Positions 23,665-32,690 are shown, counted from the stretch's first letter. The stretch: DNA of 64,000 nucleotides from UBA7803 sp963822255 (GCA_963822255.1 CAWGGV010000008.1:124001-188000), one strand, 5' to 3'. Notes: generated by a model from the letters alone, not told the origin. Numbers and translations are program-made.

Positions 23665-24722
23665 CCGATCACCCGGGGCTCGAGCTCCAGGCAAACGCCG
23701 AAGCGGTCAGCCACGTCACGGCGGATCTGCTCGCTCAGTGCGAGCACGTCCGCCGCCGTGGCGCCGCCCCGGTTGACCAGCACGAGGGGCTGGCGGTGCC
23801 AGACGCCGACCTTGCCCACCGTCCTGCCTTTCCAGCCGCAGGCGTCGATGAGCTGCGCGGCGGAGAGCTTCGTCGTGCCGGCGCTCCCGCCACGGCGATG
23901 CAGGCCCGGGTGGCGCCGCGCCACCGCTTCCGCTTCGGCCGGGGTGAGCTGCGGGATTCTTGAAGAAGCTGCCGACGTTGCCCACCACGCGCGGATCCGG
24001 CAGCTTGCGCCGCCTTACCTGGATTACCGCCTCCGCCACCTGCACTGCTGAGGGGCGGCGCCAGCCGAGACGCTCCAGCTCGAGGCGAACGTCCGGATAA
24101 TCGATGACCGGCTGGTGCCGCCGGGCGAGCCGCAGGGTGACGTCGAGGATCACCAGGTTCGCTCCGTCGGGCCCCTTGAAGCGACTGTGGCGGTAGCCGA
24201 ACCCGCAGGCGTCTCGATCGATCTCGTAGATTCTGCCACTGGCGGTATCGAGCGCCCGGAGCCTGAGGAACCGCTCCGACAGCTCGATCCCGTAGGCGCC
24301 GATGTTCTGAATGGGCGCCGCACCCACAGCGCCCGGAATCAGCGCGAGATTCTCGAGCCCCGCCAGCCCGGCCCCCAACGAGCGGCGGACCACGTCGTGC
24401 CAGCGCTCACCGGCGGCTGCGGTCAGCGCCACGGTGCCCGCGGTGTCCGGGTCGAGCCGGATGCCCCGACTGCGCATCAGGCACACTACCCCCGGCACCC
24501 GGCCGCGCAGCACCACGTTGCTGCCGCCACCGAGCACGGTGAGCGGCCACCGAGGTGACGGCCACCGAGCACGGTGAGCGGCGACGTCCGCGCCCGCCGT
24601 TTGCCACGGCGCAGGCCCTCGACCAGATCGACCAGGTCCTGCTCCCGGGTCACGGTGACCAGACGATCCGCCGCCGACTCGACTCTCAGGGTATTCGCGC
24701 CCGCCAGCGACCGTGTGCTCAC
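23655..24722 (-). pseudogene. murB: UDP-N-acetylenolpyruvoylglucosamine reductase, two frame lesions
   Basis: Three frames together give a full MurB: the start MSTRSLAGANTLRV, then GGGSNVVLRGRVPG, IPGAVGAAPIQNIGAYG, GYRHSRFKG, FFKNP, and the last part RHPGLHRRGGSAGTTKLSAA to a C-terminal IGQD. Lesion 1 is a 35-bp tandem duplication (24526-24560 repeated at 24561-24595) after PLTVLGG; removing one copy restores LTVLGGGSNVV. Lesion 2 is one extra base in a GGG run at 23953-23955 after FFKNP. MurB reduces UDP-GlcNAc-enolpyruvate for peptidoglycan and is essential in most bacteria. The GTG start overlaps alkB by 4 nt. Confidence 0.85.
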
Positions 24723-25277
24723 GACGACTCCGCGTGCAGCAGCCGGAACGTCAGGTTGATCCGTTCACCCACCGGCCTGCGGGTACGCGGCAAGCTGTGA
24801 CTCATGGAGCCGTCGAAAAGCAGCAGAGAGCCGGGCTCCAGGTCCAGCGCCTGCGACGGCGGCGCGTCTCCGCCCGCCTCTACCGGTGGCCGCAGCAGGA
24901 ACCGGCGCCGGGCGCCGAGACTCACCGAGGCGACGGTGCTGGCCAGGCCGCGCTCGTCGTCGCTGTGCCAGCCCATGTAGTCGCTGCCGTTCCGATACCG
25001 GTTGAGCAGCACGAAGTTGCTGGTCAGTGCCAGTCGGTCGGCCAGCCGCCGGCGCAGGTCCGCCAGCTCTGGCAGCCAGCCGGTACAGGTATGGTCGGCG
25101 CCGGAATAGCGGTAGTTGAGGCCGGCCTCGCCACACCAGGCCACCATCCGAGGCACCGCGACCCGCCGTCCGTACAGCGCGAGCCACTCCTGTCGCCACG
25201 GTGCGTCTTCCCGCAGCCGCGCAAACAGCGCGCTCGCTTCCACCACATCGCAGAAAGCCGGGACGGTAGTCGAACAT
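24719..25277 (-). CDS. AlkB-family 2-oxoglutarate/Fe(II) dioxygenase, N-terminal frameshift
   Basis: The frame from a GTG at 25246 gives 175 residues. The Fe ligands are His and Asp in MGWHSDDE and His in MSHSLPR, and the 2-oxoglutarate Arg is in RINLTFR. NRYRNGSDYMGWH fits the compact bacterial and ALKBH2-like group that repairs alkylated DNA. Ten more residues, MFDYRPGFL, are readable upstream in another frame (ATG 25277). One surplus base near 25250-25253 separates them from DVVEASALF, so the intact protein is probably about 185 residues. It overlaps murB by 4 nt. Its place between kdsB and murB is where Pseudomonas carries a small phosphatase gene. Confidence 0.82.
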
Positions 25278-25321
25278 CGGCATGCCGCGGCGCGGCCGTG
25301 TAACGTTGACGGCTGCGGGCG

Positions 25322-26134
25322 TCACCGCCGCTCGCCGGCCGCACCGGCCAGCTGCCGGCGCACCCGTTCCAGATCCGATTCGGTGTCCACACCCGGCGGC
25401 ACCGCTGCCGCAGCCTCGGCCACCCGGATGCCGATGCCGTGAGCCACCAGCCGAAGCTGCTCGAGCGCTTCGATCCGCTCCAGGGCCGCCACCGGCAGGC
25501 CGACGAACTGACGCAGGGCGGCCAGCCGGTAGCCATAGATGCCGATATGGCGGAACCAGGCCCGCGCCTCGGGAACCGGACCGGCAGCGACGCCGCCGCT
25601 CCGGCGCGCCTGGTCCGTCGCCGCCGGAAAGACCTCGCGAGCGTAAGGCAACGGGGCCCGTGAGAAGTAACGCGCGAAGCCGTCCTCGCCCCGCACCACC
25701 TTCACCACGTTGGGATCGAACACCTGAGCCAGATCGGTGATCGGCTCGCAGAGCGTGGCCACTCCGGTGTCCGGATCCTGAAGCAGAAGGTCGGCCACCT
25801 GGCCGATCACTTGCGGAGGAATCAGCGGCTCGTCGCCCTGGACGTTGACGACGATGGCGTCACCGGCCCAGCCCATCTGCTCGGCGACTTCCATGATCCG
25901 GTCGGAGCCCGACGGGTGGTCGGGGCGGGTCAGACACGCTTCGCCGCCCGCGGACTCCACCGCTGCCCGGACCCGCTCGTCGTCCGTGGCCACCACCACG
26001 GCGGCGGCACCCGACTGCTCTGCCTGGCGGACCACCCGCACCACCATGGGCAGGCCGTGCAGATCCGCCAGCGGCTTGCCCGGCAGGCGGGTGGAGCCGA
26101 ACCGAGCCGGTATGACAACCTTGAAATCCTTCAC
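25322..26134 (-). CDS. kdsB: 3-deoxy-manno-octulosonate cytidylyltransferase
   Basis: 270 residues. It makes CMP-Kdo for the inner core of lipid A. The N-terminal FKVVIPARFGSTRLPGKPL is the nucleotidyltransferase signature, followed by VNVQGDEPLIPP and FRHIGIYGYR. The GTG at 26134 overlaps the stop of the msbA-lpxK ORF by 4 nt (GTGA) and has AGGAAG upstream. Longer in-frame extension is antisense noise. The small ycaR gene often found between lpxK and kdsB is absent. Confidence 0.96.
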   Translation of the reverse strand: MKDFKVVIPARFGSTRLPGKPLADLHGLPMVVRVVRQAEQSGAAAVVVATDDERVRAAVESAGGEACLTRPDHPSGSDRIMEVAEQMGWAGDAIVVNVQGDEPLIPPQVIGQVADLLLQDPDTGVATLCEPITDLAQVFDPNVVKVVRGEDGFARYFSRAPLPYAREVFPAATDQARRSGGVAAGPVPEARAWFRHIGIYGYRLAALRQFVGLPVAALERIEALEQLRLVAHGIGIRVAEAAAAVPPGVDTESDLERVRRQLAGAAGERR

Positions 26135-29070
26135 CTTCCTGCAATCCCATGGCTTTGCAGCACGTCGGCCAGCCGCTGCTCGGCCGCCCTGGACGGCACT
26201 GCGTCGATTTCCAGGTACCAGCAGCGCGCCGGCAGGTTCGCCAGCCGCCGCAGTTTCACCGCATCCTTCTCGGTGCAAACCACCGCCAGTGAATCGTCGA
26301 AGCTCACCTCCTCGCCCTCGAACCGGTGGTGATCGGCATAGCTGCGTAGATCCACCTCCAGGCCGAGCCCACGCAGGGTGCCGGCGAAGCGCCCGGGATT
26401 GCCGACGCCGGCCACCGCGTGCACACGCCGGTGACGGGAAACGAAGGCGTCGACGCCAAGCCGCTCACCGCCGGCGATGCGCACGAAGGCACGCGGCGCC
26501 ACGTCCATGGTGCCGGCGCCCGGCATCTCGTAGCCGGGGCCGTTCACCATCACCAGATCGACCTCGGCAAGCCGGCCCGGCGGCTCCCGGAGCGGTCCGG
26601 CGGGCAGACAGCGGCCGTTCCCGACCCCGCGGCTGCCGTCCACCACGGCGATCTCCACGTCCCTGGCCAGCTGATAATGCTGCAAGCCGTCGTCGGCGAT
26701 CACCAGATCGCAATCGGCAAGCTCCAGAAGGTGACGAACCGCCCGCACCCGGTCGGCGCACACCACCACCGGACACTGGCTGCGAGCCGCAAGCAGCGGC
26801 GCCTCGTCACCGCACGTGTCCGGGTCCGAGTCCGCGGTGACGCTGAGCGGCTCGCGGCCGCGGCGGCCGCCGTGGCCCCTCGAGACGATGCCGGGGTGGA
26901 ACCCCTGCTGGCGGAGCCAGTTCGCCAGCCACACCACCAGCGGTGTCTTGCCGGTGCCGCCGGCGGCCACGTTGCCGACCACCACCACCGGCACCGGCGC
27001 CCGCCAGGGCGTGCGTCGGCCGGTGAGGTAGCTGAGGCGTCGGCGCTCCGCCAGGCACCGGAACAGCCACTCGAGCGGCGACAGCATCCCCACCCAGCGG
27101 GCATCGGCGTACCAGGCGCGCAGCAGGGGCGACGCCGCTCCGACGGCCGCCGTCTGCGGCGGCAGCCGCCGCGCCGGACGGGGCGGATCCTCCGGCGCGG
27201 CGAGCGCGCCGGCGTCCCGCGGCTCCTCGAACTGCGCGGCGTAGAGCGCGGCATACACACCGCTCTGCTCGAGCAGTGACTGGTGCGTGCCCGATTCGAC
27301 GATCCGGCCGTCTTCCATGACCAGAATGAGATCGGCCTTCTCGATGGTGGACAGCCGGTGGGCGATGACCAAGGTCGTGCGGCCGCGCATCACTTCCTCG
27401 AGCGCCGCTTGTATGTGGCGTTCCGATTCGCTATCGAGCGCCGAAGTGGCCTCGTCGAGGATCAGCACCGGAGCGTCTTTCAACAGTGCCCGGGCGATGG
27501 CGACCCGTTGACGTTGGCCGCCCGACAGCAACACGCCGTCGTCGCCGACGATGGTGTTCAGCCCGTCCGGCAACTCGTCCACGAACACACGAGCATGGGC
27601 CCGCTCCACGGCGTCCCGGATAGCCCGGCCGTCGGCTTTCTCCAGCGCGCCGTAGGCGATGTTGCGCTCCAGGGTATCGTTGAACAGGGTTACCTGCTGG
27701 GTGACCAGCGCGATCTGCCGGCGCAGACAGCCAAGGGTGTAGCTCGCCAAGGGCCGCCCGTCCAGCAGAATCTCCCCGGATGTGGGTTCGTAGAAACGGG
27801 GAATGAGGCTCGCCAGGGTGGACTTGCCGCTCCCGGAGCGGCCGACCAGCGCCACCGTCTGGCCCGGCTCGATGGTGAACTCGATGTCGTTGAGCACGCG
27901 CGGCGCGCCCGGGCTGCCACCGCCGGCCCGGATGTCTTCCCCGGCGCCTCCATAAGCGAACGAGAGACGGCGGAATTCGATCCGGCCCTCGACCCGGCTC
28001 ACATCCACCGCACCCTGGTCCGTCTCGAGGGGCTGATCCATCTGCCCGAAGATGTCCTCCGCCGCCGCCAGGCCCCGCTGCAGGCGGGCATTCACCTCCG
28101 AGAGCTTGCGGATCGGATTTGCCAGCATCCCGGCGAGCCCCAGGAACGTGACCACCTGCCCCGTGGACAGGCCGCCGCCGATCTCCGGCCGGAACAGCAG
28201 CGCGATGAGCAGCGCCAGCGCCGCCACCACGAAGATCTGGATCATCTGGGTGCTGGTGACCTTAGTCACCACCATCTTGAGATTCTGCCGCTGATTGGAT
28301 CGGCTCGAGCGATGGAAGCGCGCCTGCTCGTACGCCTCGCCGCCGAAGATGCGCACCACCCGGTAGCCGGCAACCGCTTCGGAGGCCACGTGGGTGACAT
28401 CGCCCATGGAATTCTGGATGCGCCGGCTGATGCGGCGGAACCTCCGGCTCGCGTACACCACCACCAGCGCCACCAGTGGCGCCGTGGCGGCGAAGATTAC
28501 CGTCAGCTTCCAGGACAGCAGCAGCATGTAGCCGAGGTAAACCACCACCTTGCCGCCGTCCTGCACCACCGACTTCAGCGCGTCAGTGCCTGTGTCGCGA
28601 AGCTGCGCGACGTTGTACGTGAGCCGGGACACCAGGTGCCCCTGAGAGCTGGCGTCGAAGAATGCGCTCGGCATTCTGAGGAGCTGATCGAACAGCTCCG
28701 TGCGCACCTGATGAACCACGCCGAAGGAGATCTGGCTCAGCAGCAGCTCGCCGGCAATTTCCCCGGCCGCCCGCACCAGCACCGCCGCCACCATCATCAG
28801 CGGGATCTCGTATGAGGCTGCCGCCGCCGCACGATCCCAGGTGTCGACGAGGTCGCCAAACAACTTGACGAAGAACGCTTCGGCGCCGCTGCCGACGAAA
28901 AAGCCGATCACCGACAGCAGGAACAGCGGCCAGTACGGGCGGACGTAGCCCAGCAGCCGGCGGTAGGTACGCCAGTCGCTGTGAGCACCGCCCGCAGCAT
29001 CGGAGACTGCATCGACAGAACCGCCGCCTGATCGTCCGATTGCGGCTTCGGGGTGGGCGGAAGGGTTCAC
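26131..29070 (-). CDS. MsbA lipid A flippase fused to LpxK lipid A 4'-kinase
   Basis: One open frame of 979 residues. Residues about 30-335 are an ABC transmembrane domain (YVRPYWPLFLLSVIGFF onward). Residues about 360-610 are the ABC domain: Walker A GRSGSGKST (about 412), signature LSGGQRQRV (about 513), Walker B VLILDEATSALDSE. This is MsbA. A proline/alanine-rich linker (about 610-645) leads without a stop into LpxK: LLRAWYADARW at 650, P-loop GNVAAGGTGKTPLV (about 700), CADRVRAVRHLLE, ADDGLQHYQLARD, and the C-terminal VVCTEKDAVKL. No ATG, GTG or TTG in this frame near the LpxK start would let it begin alone. LpxK phosphorylates the lipid A precursor at the inner membrane and MsbA flips the product, so the fusion joins successive steps. 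GTG start, 1-nt overlap with exbD. Confidence 0.88.
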   Translation of the reverse strand: MNPSAHPEAAIGRSGGGSVDAVSDAAGGAHSDWRTYRRLLGYVRPYWPLFLLSVIGFFVGSGAEAFFVKLFGDLVDTWDRAAAAASYEIPLMMVAAVLVRAAGEIAGELLLSQISFGVVHQVRTELFDQLLRMPSAFFDASSQGHLVSRLTYNVAQLRDTGTDALKSVVQDGGKVVVYLGYMLLLSWKLTVIFAATAPLVALVVVYASRRFRRISRRIQNSMGDVTHVASEAVAGYRVVRIFGGEAYEQARFHRSSRSNQRQNLKMVVTKVTSTQMIQIFVVAALALLIALLFRPEIGGGLSTGQVVTFLGLAGMLANPIRKLSEVNARLQRGLAAAEDIFGQMDQPLETDQGAVDVSRVEGRIEFRRLSFAYGGAGEDIRAGGGSPGAPRVLNDIEFTIEPGQTVALVGRSGSGKSTLASLIPRFYEPTSGEILLDGRPLASYTLGCLRRQIALVTQQVTLFNDTLERNIAYGALEKADGRAIRDAVERAHARVFVDELPDGLNTIVGDDGVLLSGGQRQRVAIARALLKDAPVLILDEATSALDSESERHIQAALEEVMRGRTTLVIAHRLSTIEKADLILVMEDGRIVESGTHQSLLEQSGVYAALYAAQFEEPRDAGALAAPEDPPRPARRLPPQTAAVGAASPLLRAWYADARWVGMLSPLEWLFRCLAERRRLSYLTGRRTPWRAPVPVVVVGNVAAGGTGKTPLVVWLANWLRQQGFHPGIVSRGHGGRRGREPLSVTADSDPDTCGDEAPLLAARSQCPVVVCADRVRAVRHLLELADCDLVIADDGLQHYQLARDVEIAVVDGSRGVGNGRCLPAGPLREPPGRLAEVDLVMVNGPGYEMPGAGTMDVAPRAFVRIAGGERLGVDAFVSRHRRVHAVAGVGNPGRFAGTLRGLGLEVDLRSYADHHRFEGEEVSFDDSLAVVCTEKDAVKLRRLANLPARCWYLEIDAVPSRAAEQRLADVLQSHGIAGR

Positions 29071-29495
29071 TACTCCTCGTCTTCCGGCTGACGGGTGGTG
29101 ATGCTGATGTGCGACAGCCCCACCCGTCCCGCCGCATCCATGGCTTTCACCACGTTGTCATGGGTGGCTTTGGCATCGGCGGTGATGATGACGTGGGTGG
29201 TGGGCTTGCGCTGCGCGAGCTGCTGGCGCAGGGCGCGCACCAGGGTGCTGGTCTCGTCGTTGACCAGGAGCTGGTCGTTGACGGCAATGTCTCCGTTCCT
29301 GTCTACGGTGATCTCGATGACGTCGTCTTTGATCTCCTGCAGCTCGCCCTTCGCCTCCGGCAGGTCGATCTTGAGCTGAGTCTCGCGAATGAAGGTGGTG
29401 GACACCATAAAGAAGATCAGCAGCAGGAACACCACGTCGATGAGCGGGGTGAGGTCCACCCCCACCTCGTCGCGCCGCCGGCGTCGGAATTTCAT
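29070..29495 (-). CDS. exbD: ExbD/TolR-family proton-channel subunit
   Basis: 141 residues. Short cytoplasmic N terminus (MKFRRRRRDEVGVDLTP), one membrane helix with the proton-carrying Asp (LTPLIDVVFLLLIFFMV, about residues 15-35) and a periplasmic domain with the usual EITVDRNGDIAVN and TTHVIITADAKATH. It overlaps exbB by 4 nt and msbA by 1 nt. In this operon position the ExbB/ExbD pair is conserved beside lpxK; its energised partner (TonB-like or other) is not here. Confidence 0.92.
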   Translation of the reverse strand: MKFRRRRRDEVGVDLTPLIDVVFLLLIFFMVSTTFIRETQLKIDLPEAKGELQEIKDDVIEITVDRNGDIAVNDQLLVNDETSTLVRALRQQLAQRKPTTHVIITADAKATHDNVVKAMDAAGRVGLSHISITTRQPEDEE

Positions 29496-30115
29496 AGCCT
29501 GGGTTCTTCTTCGGCGCCGCCCTGCAGTATCTCGACCAGCTTGACGGCCTCCTGCTCCATGGCCACGACCAGCTCGTCGACCCGGCGCAGAAAGAATCGA
29601 TGGAACATGATGGCCGGAATCGCCACGGACAGCCCGGCAGCCGTGGTGATCAGCGCCTGGGAAATTCCTCCAGCCAGCACGTTGGCGTTGCCGGCACCCT
29701 CGAGCATCAGTGCGGTGAACACCTTGATCATGCCCACCACCGTCCCGAGCAGCCCGAGGAGCGGAGAGATGGACGCAATGACGCCGAGGGAAGTGAGGTA
29801 GCGTTCCAGATCGTGACTCACCTGTGAGGCCACCTCCTCCATGGCCTCCTTCATGACCTCCCGCCCGCGGCGGGCGTTGGCGACGCCGGCGGCCAGCACC
29901 TGTCCGAGCGGGCTGGACGCTCTGAGATCACGCAGCCGCTGAGCGTCCAGCTCCTCGTTTTTGAGCGCGCCCCACACCTGGGCGAGTAGATTCTTCGGCG
30001 TGATCCGCGAGCGCTGCAGCGTCCACAGCCGCTCCACGCTGATGGCGGCGGCGACCACACTGGAAAGCAGAATCGGCACCATCAGCCAACCGCCGGATTG
30101 AACGATCTCCAACAT
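29492..30115 (-). CDS. exbB: ExbB/TolQ-family proton-channel protein
   Basis: 207 residues with three membrane segments: about 8-30, 105-130 (SPLLGLLGTVVGMIKVF, the family signature) and 150-170. With ExbD it forms the proton channel that powers outer-membrane processes. First gene of the operon exbB-exbD-msbA::lpxK-kdsB-alkB-murB. A 14-bp tandem repeat sits immediately before its ATG and covers the ribosome-binding region. Confidence 0.93.
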   Translation of the reverse strand: MLEIVQSGGWLMVPILLSSVVAAAISVERLWTLQRSRITPKNLLAQVWGALKNEELDAQRLRDLRASSPLGQVLAAGVANARRGREVMKEAMEEVASQVSHDLERYLTSLGVIASISPLLGLLGTVVGMIKVFTALMLEGAGNANVLAGGISQALITTAAGLSVAIPAIMFHRFFLRRVDELVVAMEQEAVKLVEILQGGAEEEPRL

Positions 30116-30116
30116 T

Positions 30117-30154
30117 GATTACCCCGGATCGATTACCCCGGATGGATTACCCGG
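30117..30154. repeat. 14-bp tandem repeat at the exbB translation start
   Basis: GATTACCCCGGATC, GATTACCCCGGATG and a partial GATTACCCGG follow each other between the stop of the upstream D-threonine-aldolase-like gene and the exbB ATG. On the minus strand this gives repeated CCGGGGTAATC, so the GGGG next to the exbB start may be the ribosome-binding site. Confidence 0.8.
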
Positions 30155-31342
30155 TTACCAGGAACAGCCCCGTGCCGCGATCGGCCACAGCTCCGTGACC
30201 ATGCCATCGCGACACACCCAATACCAATCGTAGAGGTTAACGGTAGGATCGCAATGCGGGGTGATGAAGCGCTGGACGCTGCCGAGCAGGGGCTCCTGGG
30301 CGGGCGTCCTCATGATCAGCACGCCGTGCTCGTCGCCGGCGAACCGGTACTCGGTATCGGCCAGGGTAAGCGGCTCCGGGTTCACCGAATCGGAGGCGAA
30401 CGCCTTGAAGCCGCCGTCCACGGTGATCGTCCCCTCGCGGGGCTGGCTGATGGCGGTCGCCGCCACCTGAAGGGACACCTCGAAGTCGTCGAACCACTCG
30501 CCGTCGCGGGCGCCGATGAGCCGATACTCCTGGTCCATGAAGATGTAGCTGCCGACCTGCAGATCGGTGATCTCGGGCACCTCACAGTCGATGTCGTAGG
30601 TGCCGGTGCCGCCGCCGGTGACCACCGTCGGCGGCAGCCCGTGTTCGCTCAGAGCACGGACGGTGGCCTGGACGCTCTCCCAGAGCGCCAGCGACTTTTC
30701 CCGCCGACGATCGTGACCCTTGACGTGCATCACGTGCCCGGCGTAGTGCTGAATGCCGCGGAACGTCAGCCCCGCGGTGGCTTGGGCGGCCTCCGCCAGC
30801 CTCAGCACCTGGTCCCGGTCACGGGTGCCGGTGCGGCCCATGGCGACGTCCACGTCCACCACCACGCCCACCGGCGCCGAGGCATCGGCCGCCGCGGCGA
30901 GCGCGTCGAAGCCGGCCGCGCTGTCCACCACCACGTCGAGCGTGCGGGCGCGGGCCGCGAGCTCCACCAGAAGACGGGCGCGCCGGGGGTCCACCACGGG
31001 GGAGGTGACCAGCACCCGGTCGACGCCCGCCTGCACCATGGCGGCCGCTTCGGAGACCTTGGCCGCGCACACGCCAACGGCACCGGCCTCGATCTGTCGC
31101 AGCGCGATCAGCGGGCACTTGTGGGTCTTGGTGTGGGGCCGGAATCCCTTGCCCCGTTCGCCGAGAAAAGCCGCCATGCGGGCGAGATTGCGTTCGAGCA
31201 GGTCGGCGTCCAGCACCAGCGCCGGTGTCGGCAGCTCCGAGATCGGCACCGGCTCCGGCAATGATTCCACCTGCCAGGGCCGGGACAGCACCCGGTCCAG
31301 GGCCGCCCGGAGAGCGGCATCGTCCCCCCGCGTTTGCGCCAT
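30155..31342 (-). CDS. D-threonine aldolase / D-serine deaminase-like PLP enzyme
   Basis: 395 residues. Fold type III PLP enzyme of the alanine-racemase N-terminal type: ELPTPALVLDADLLERNL, then the PLP lysine in RPHTKTHKCP (about residue 73), VVDVDVAMGRTG, VTGGGTGTY, and the C-terminal metal site TPHCDPTVNLYD with His and Asp as in D-threonine aldolase. Such enzymes cleave D-beta-hydroxy amino acids to glycine and an aldehyde, or dehydrate them. The ATG at 31342 overlaps the galU stop by 1 nt. Exact substrate unknown. It ends 39 bp before exbB. Confidence 0.88.
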   Translation of the reverse strand: MAQTRGDDAALRAALDRVLSRPWQVESLPEPVPISELPTPALVLDADLLERNLARMAAFLGERGKGFRPHTKTHKCPLIALRQIEAGAVGVCAAKVSEAAAMVQAGVDRVLVTSPVVDPRRARLLVELAARARTLDVVVDSAAGFDALAAAADASAPVGVVVDVDVAMGRTGTRDRDQVLRLAEAAQATAGLTFRGIQHYAGHVMHVKGHDRRREKSLALWESVQATVRALSEHGLPPTVVTGGGTGTYDIDCEVPEITDLQVGSYIFMDQEYRLIGARDGEWFDDFEVSLQVAATAISQPREGTITVDGGFKAFASDSVNPEPLTLADTEYRFAGDEHGVLIMRTPAQEPLLGSVQRFITPHCDPTVNLYDWYWVCRDGMVTELWPIAARGCSW

Positions 31343-32172
31343 CAGCGTTCCTCGCACTCCCTGAGCTTGTAGCAGTAGTTGGTCGCGTCCACGTAGCCCT
31401 CCACCGACCCGCAGTCGAAGCGGCATCCATCGAACTTGTAGGCCATCACGCAGCCCTCCCTGGCCTGTCGCAGCAGCGCGTCGGTGATCTGCAGCTCACC
31501 GCCCTTGCCCACCGGAGTCGATTCGAGAATTTCGAAGATGTCGGGGGTGAGAATGTAGCGGCCGATGATGGCCAGATTGGTGGGTGCGTTCTCGGGTGCC
31601 GGCTTCTCGATCATGTCCGTGACCCTGAACAGGCGCTCGCCGATGGCATCGCCTACCACGATGCCGTACGAAGCGGTCTTGTCCGCCGGCACCTCCATGA
31701 TGGCGACGATGCTGCAGCGGAACTGCTTGAAAAGGCCGACCATCTGATGCAGCACGCCGGACCGGGCGCCGAAGCACAGATCGTCCGCCAGCACCACGCC
31801 GAACGGCTCGTCGCCGATCAGGGTGCGCCCGGTCAGAATGGCATGGCCGAGACCCTTCATGGCCACCTGGCGGGTGTACGAGAACGTGCACTGGTCGATG
31901 AGCGAACGGATGCCTTCCAGCGCCTTTTCCTTGCCGGTACCGGCGATCTGGTGCTCGAGCTCGTAGTTGGTGTCGAAGTGGTCCTCGATGGCGCGCTTGC
32001 CGCGGCCGGTGACGAAGCCGATGTCGTTGAGCCCCGCCTCCAGCGCCTCCTCGACGCCGTACTGAACCAGCGGCTTGTCGAGAATGGGAAGGATCTCTTT
32101 GGGCATGGCCTTCGTGGCCGGCAGAAATCGGGTGCCGTAACCCGCCACCGGGAACAGGCATTTCTTGATCAT
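31342..32172 (-). CDS. galU: UTP-glucose-1-phosphate uridylyltransferase
   Basis: 276 residues. It makes UDP-glucose for surface polysaccharides. N-terminal LFPVAGYGTRFLPATKAMPK is the nucleotidyltransferase signature, followed by VQYGVEEALEAG and LADDLCF. The final part CRFDCGSVEGYVDATNY is typical of GalU. It is the first gene of a two-gene unit with the D-threonine-aldolase-like gene. Confidence 0.96.
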   Translation of the reverse strand: MIKKCLFPVAGYGTRFLPATKAMPKEILPILDKPLVQYGVEEALEAGLNDIGFVTGRGKRAIEDHFDTNYELEHQIAGTGKEKALEGIRSLIDQCTFSYTRQVAMKGLGHAILTGRTLIGDEPFGVVLADDLCFGARSGVLHQMVGLFKQFRCSIVAIMEVPADKTASYGIVVGDAIGERLFRVTDMIEKPAPENAPTNLAIIGRYILTPDIFEILESTPVGKGGELQITDALLRQAREGCVMAYKFDGCRFDCGSVEGYVDATNYCYKLRECEER

Positions 32173-32348
32173 GGAAGCCGTTTCCTTACTGACGATGACT
32201 GAAGCGTGGCAAGCGTACCAGTCATACTGCCGATGGTACCCCGCCCTCCGTCAGGGAAATGCAAACGAAGGGCCAAAAGCTTCACAGATCGATCAGAAAA
32301 GGTCCAGCCCCGGTCGCGAGACCGGACAGCGCCTGCAGCGGGATGGGA

Positions 32349-32636
32349 TCAACCGCCGGAGTCGGATTCCGCGAGCAGGGCCTGGAGGTGATGACAGATG
32401 GCCAGCCCCGCGCGCGTCTGTTCCGGCGAGTGCTCCGGATACCGCCCCATGCCTCGGGCCAACCGCCATGCTGCCCGCAGGTGGCGCTCGCCGTCCGCCG
32501 CACCTGGGCCGCCGACTGGGCGATCACGGCCCGAACCGTAGTGCGCGCTACTTGCGCCTCGCTGCTGCGGTGACCTCCCGCGTTGCGCGGGGGCCTCCGT
32601 GTCGAGTTCCTGGAACAGTGGCAGCGTGTGACCCAT
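32349..32636 (-). CDS. Possible small protein beside the 111-bp repeats
   Basis: A 95-residue frame starting MGHTLPLFQELDTEAPA. The last 45 residues (from RHLRAAWRLARGMGRY to LQALLAESDSGG) look like a helical, codon-biased protein. The middle is arginine- and glycine-rich and may be frame-disturbed. I do not recognise a family. It lies in the roughly 1-kb gap between galU and clpB, downstream of the repeat array on the minus strand. The rest of 32173-32348 holds only the galU upstream region. Confidence 0.35.
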   Translation of the reverse strand: MGHTLPLFQELDTEAPAQRGRSPQQRGASSAHYGSGRDRPVGGPGAADGERHLRAAWRLARGMGRYPEHSPEQTRAGLAICHHLQALLAESDSGG

Positions 32637-32690
32637 GGCTGTAAAGTGTAGCGGATACTGTATAAATATACAATATCTCCCTTCCCCGCG

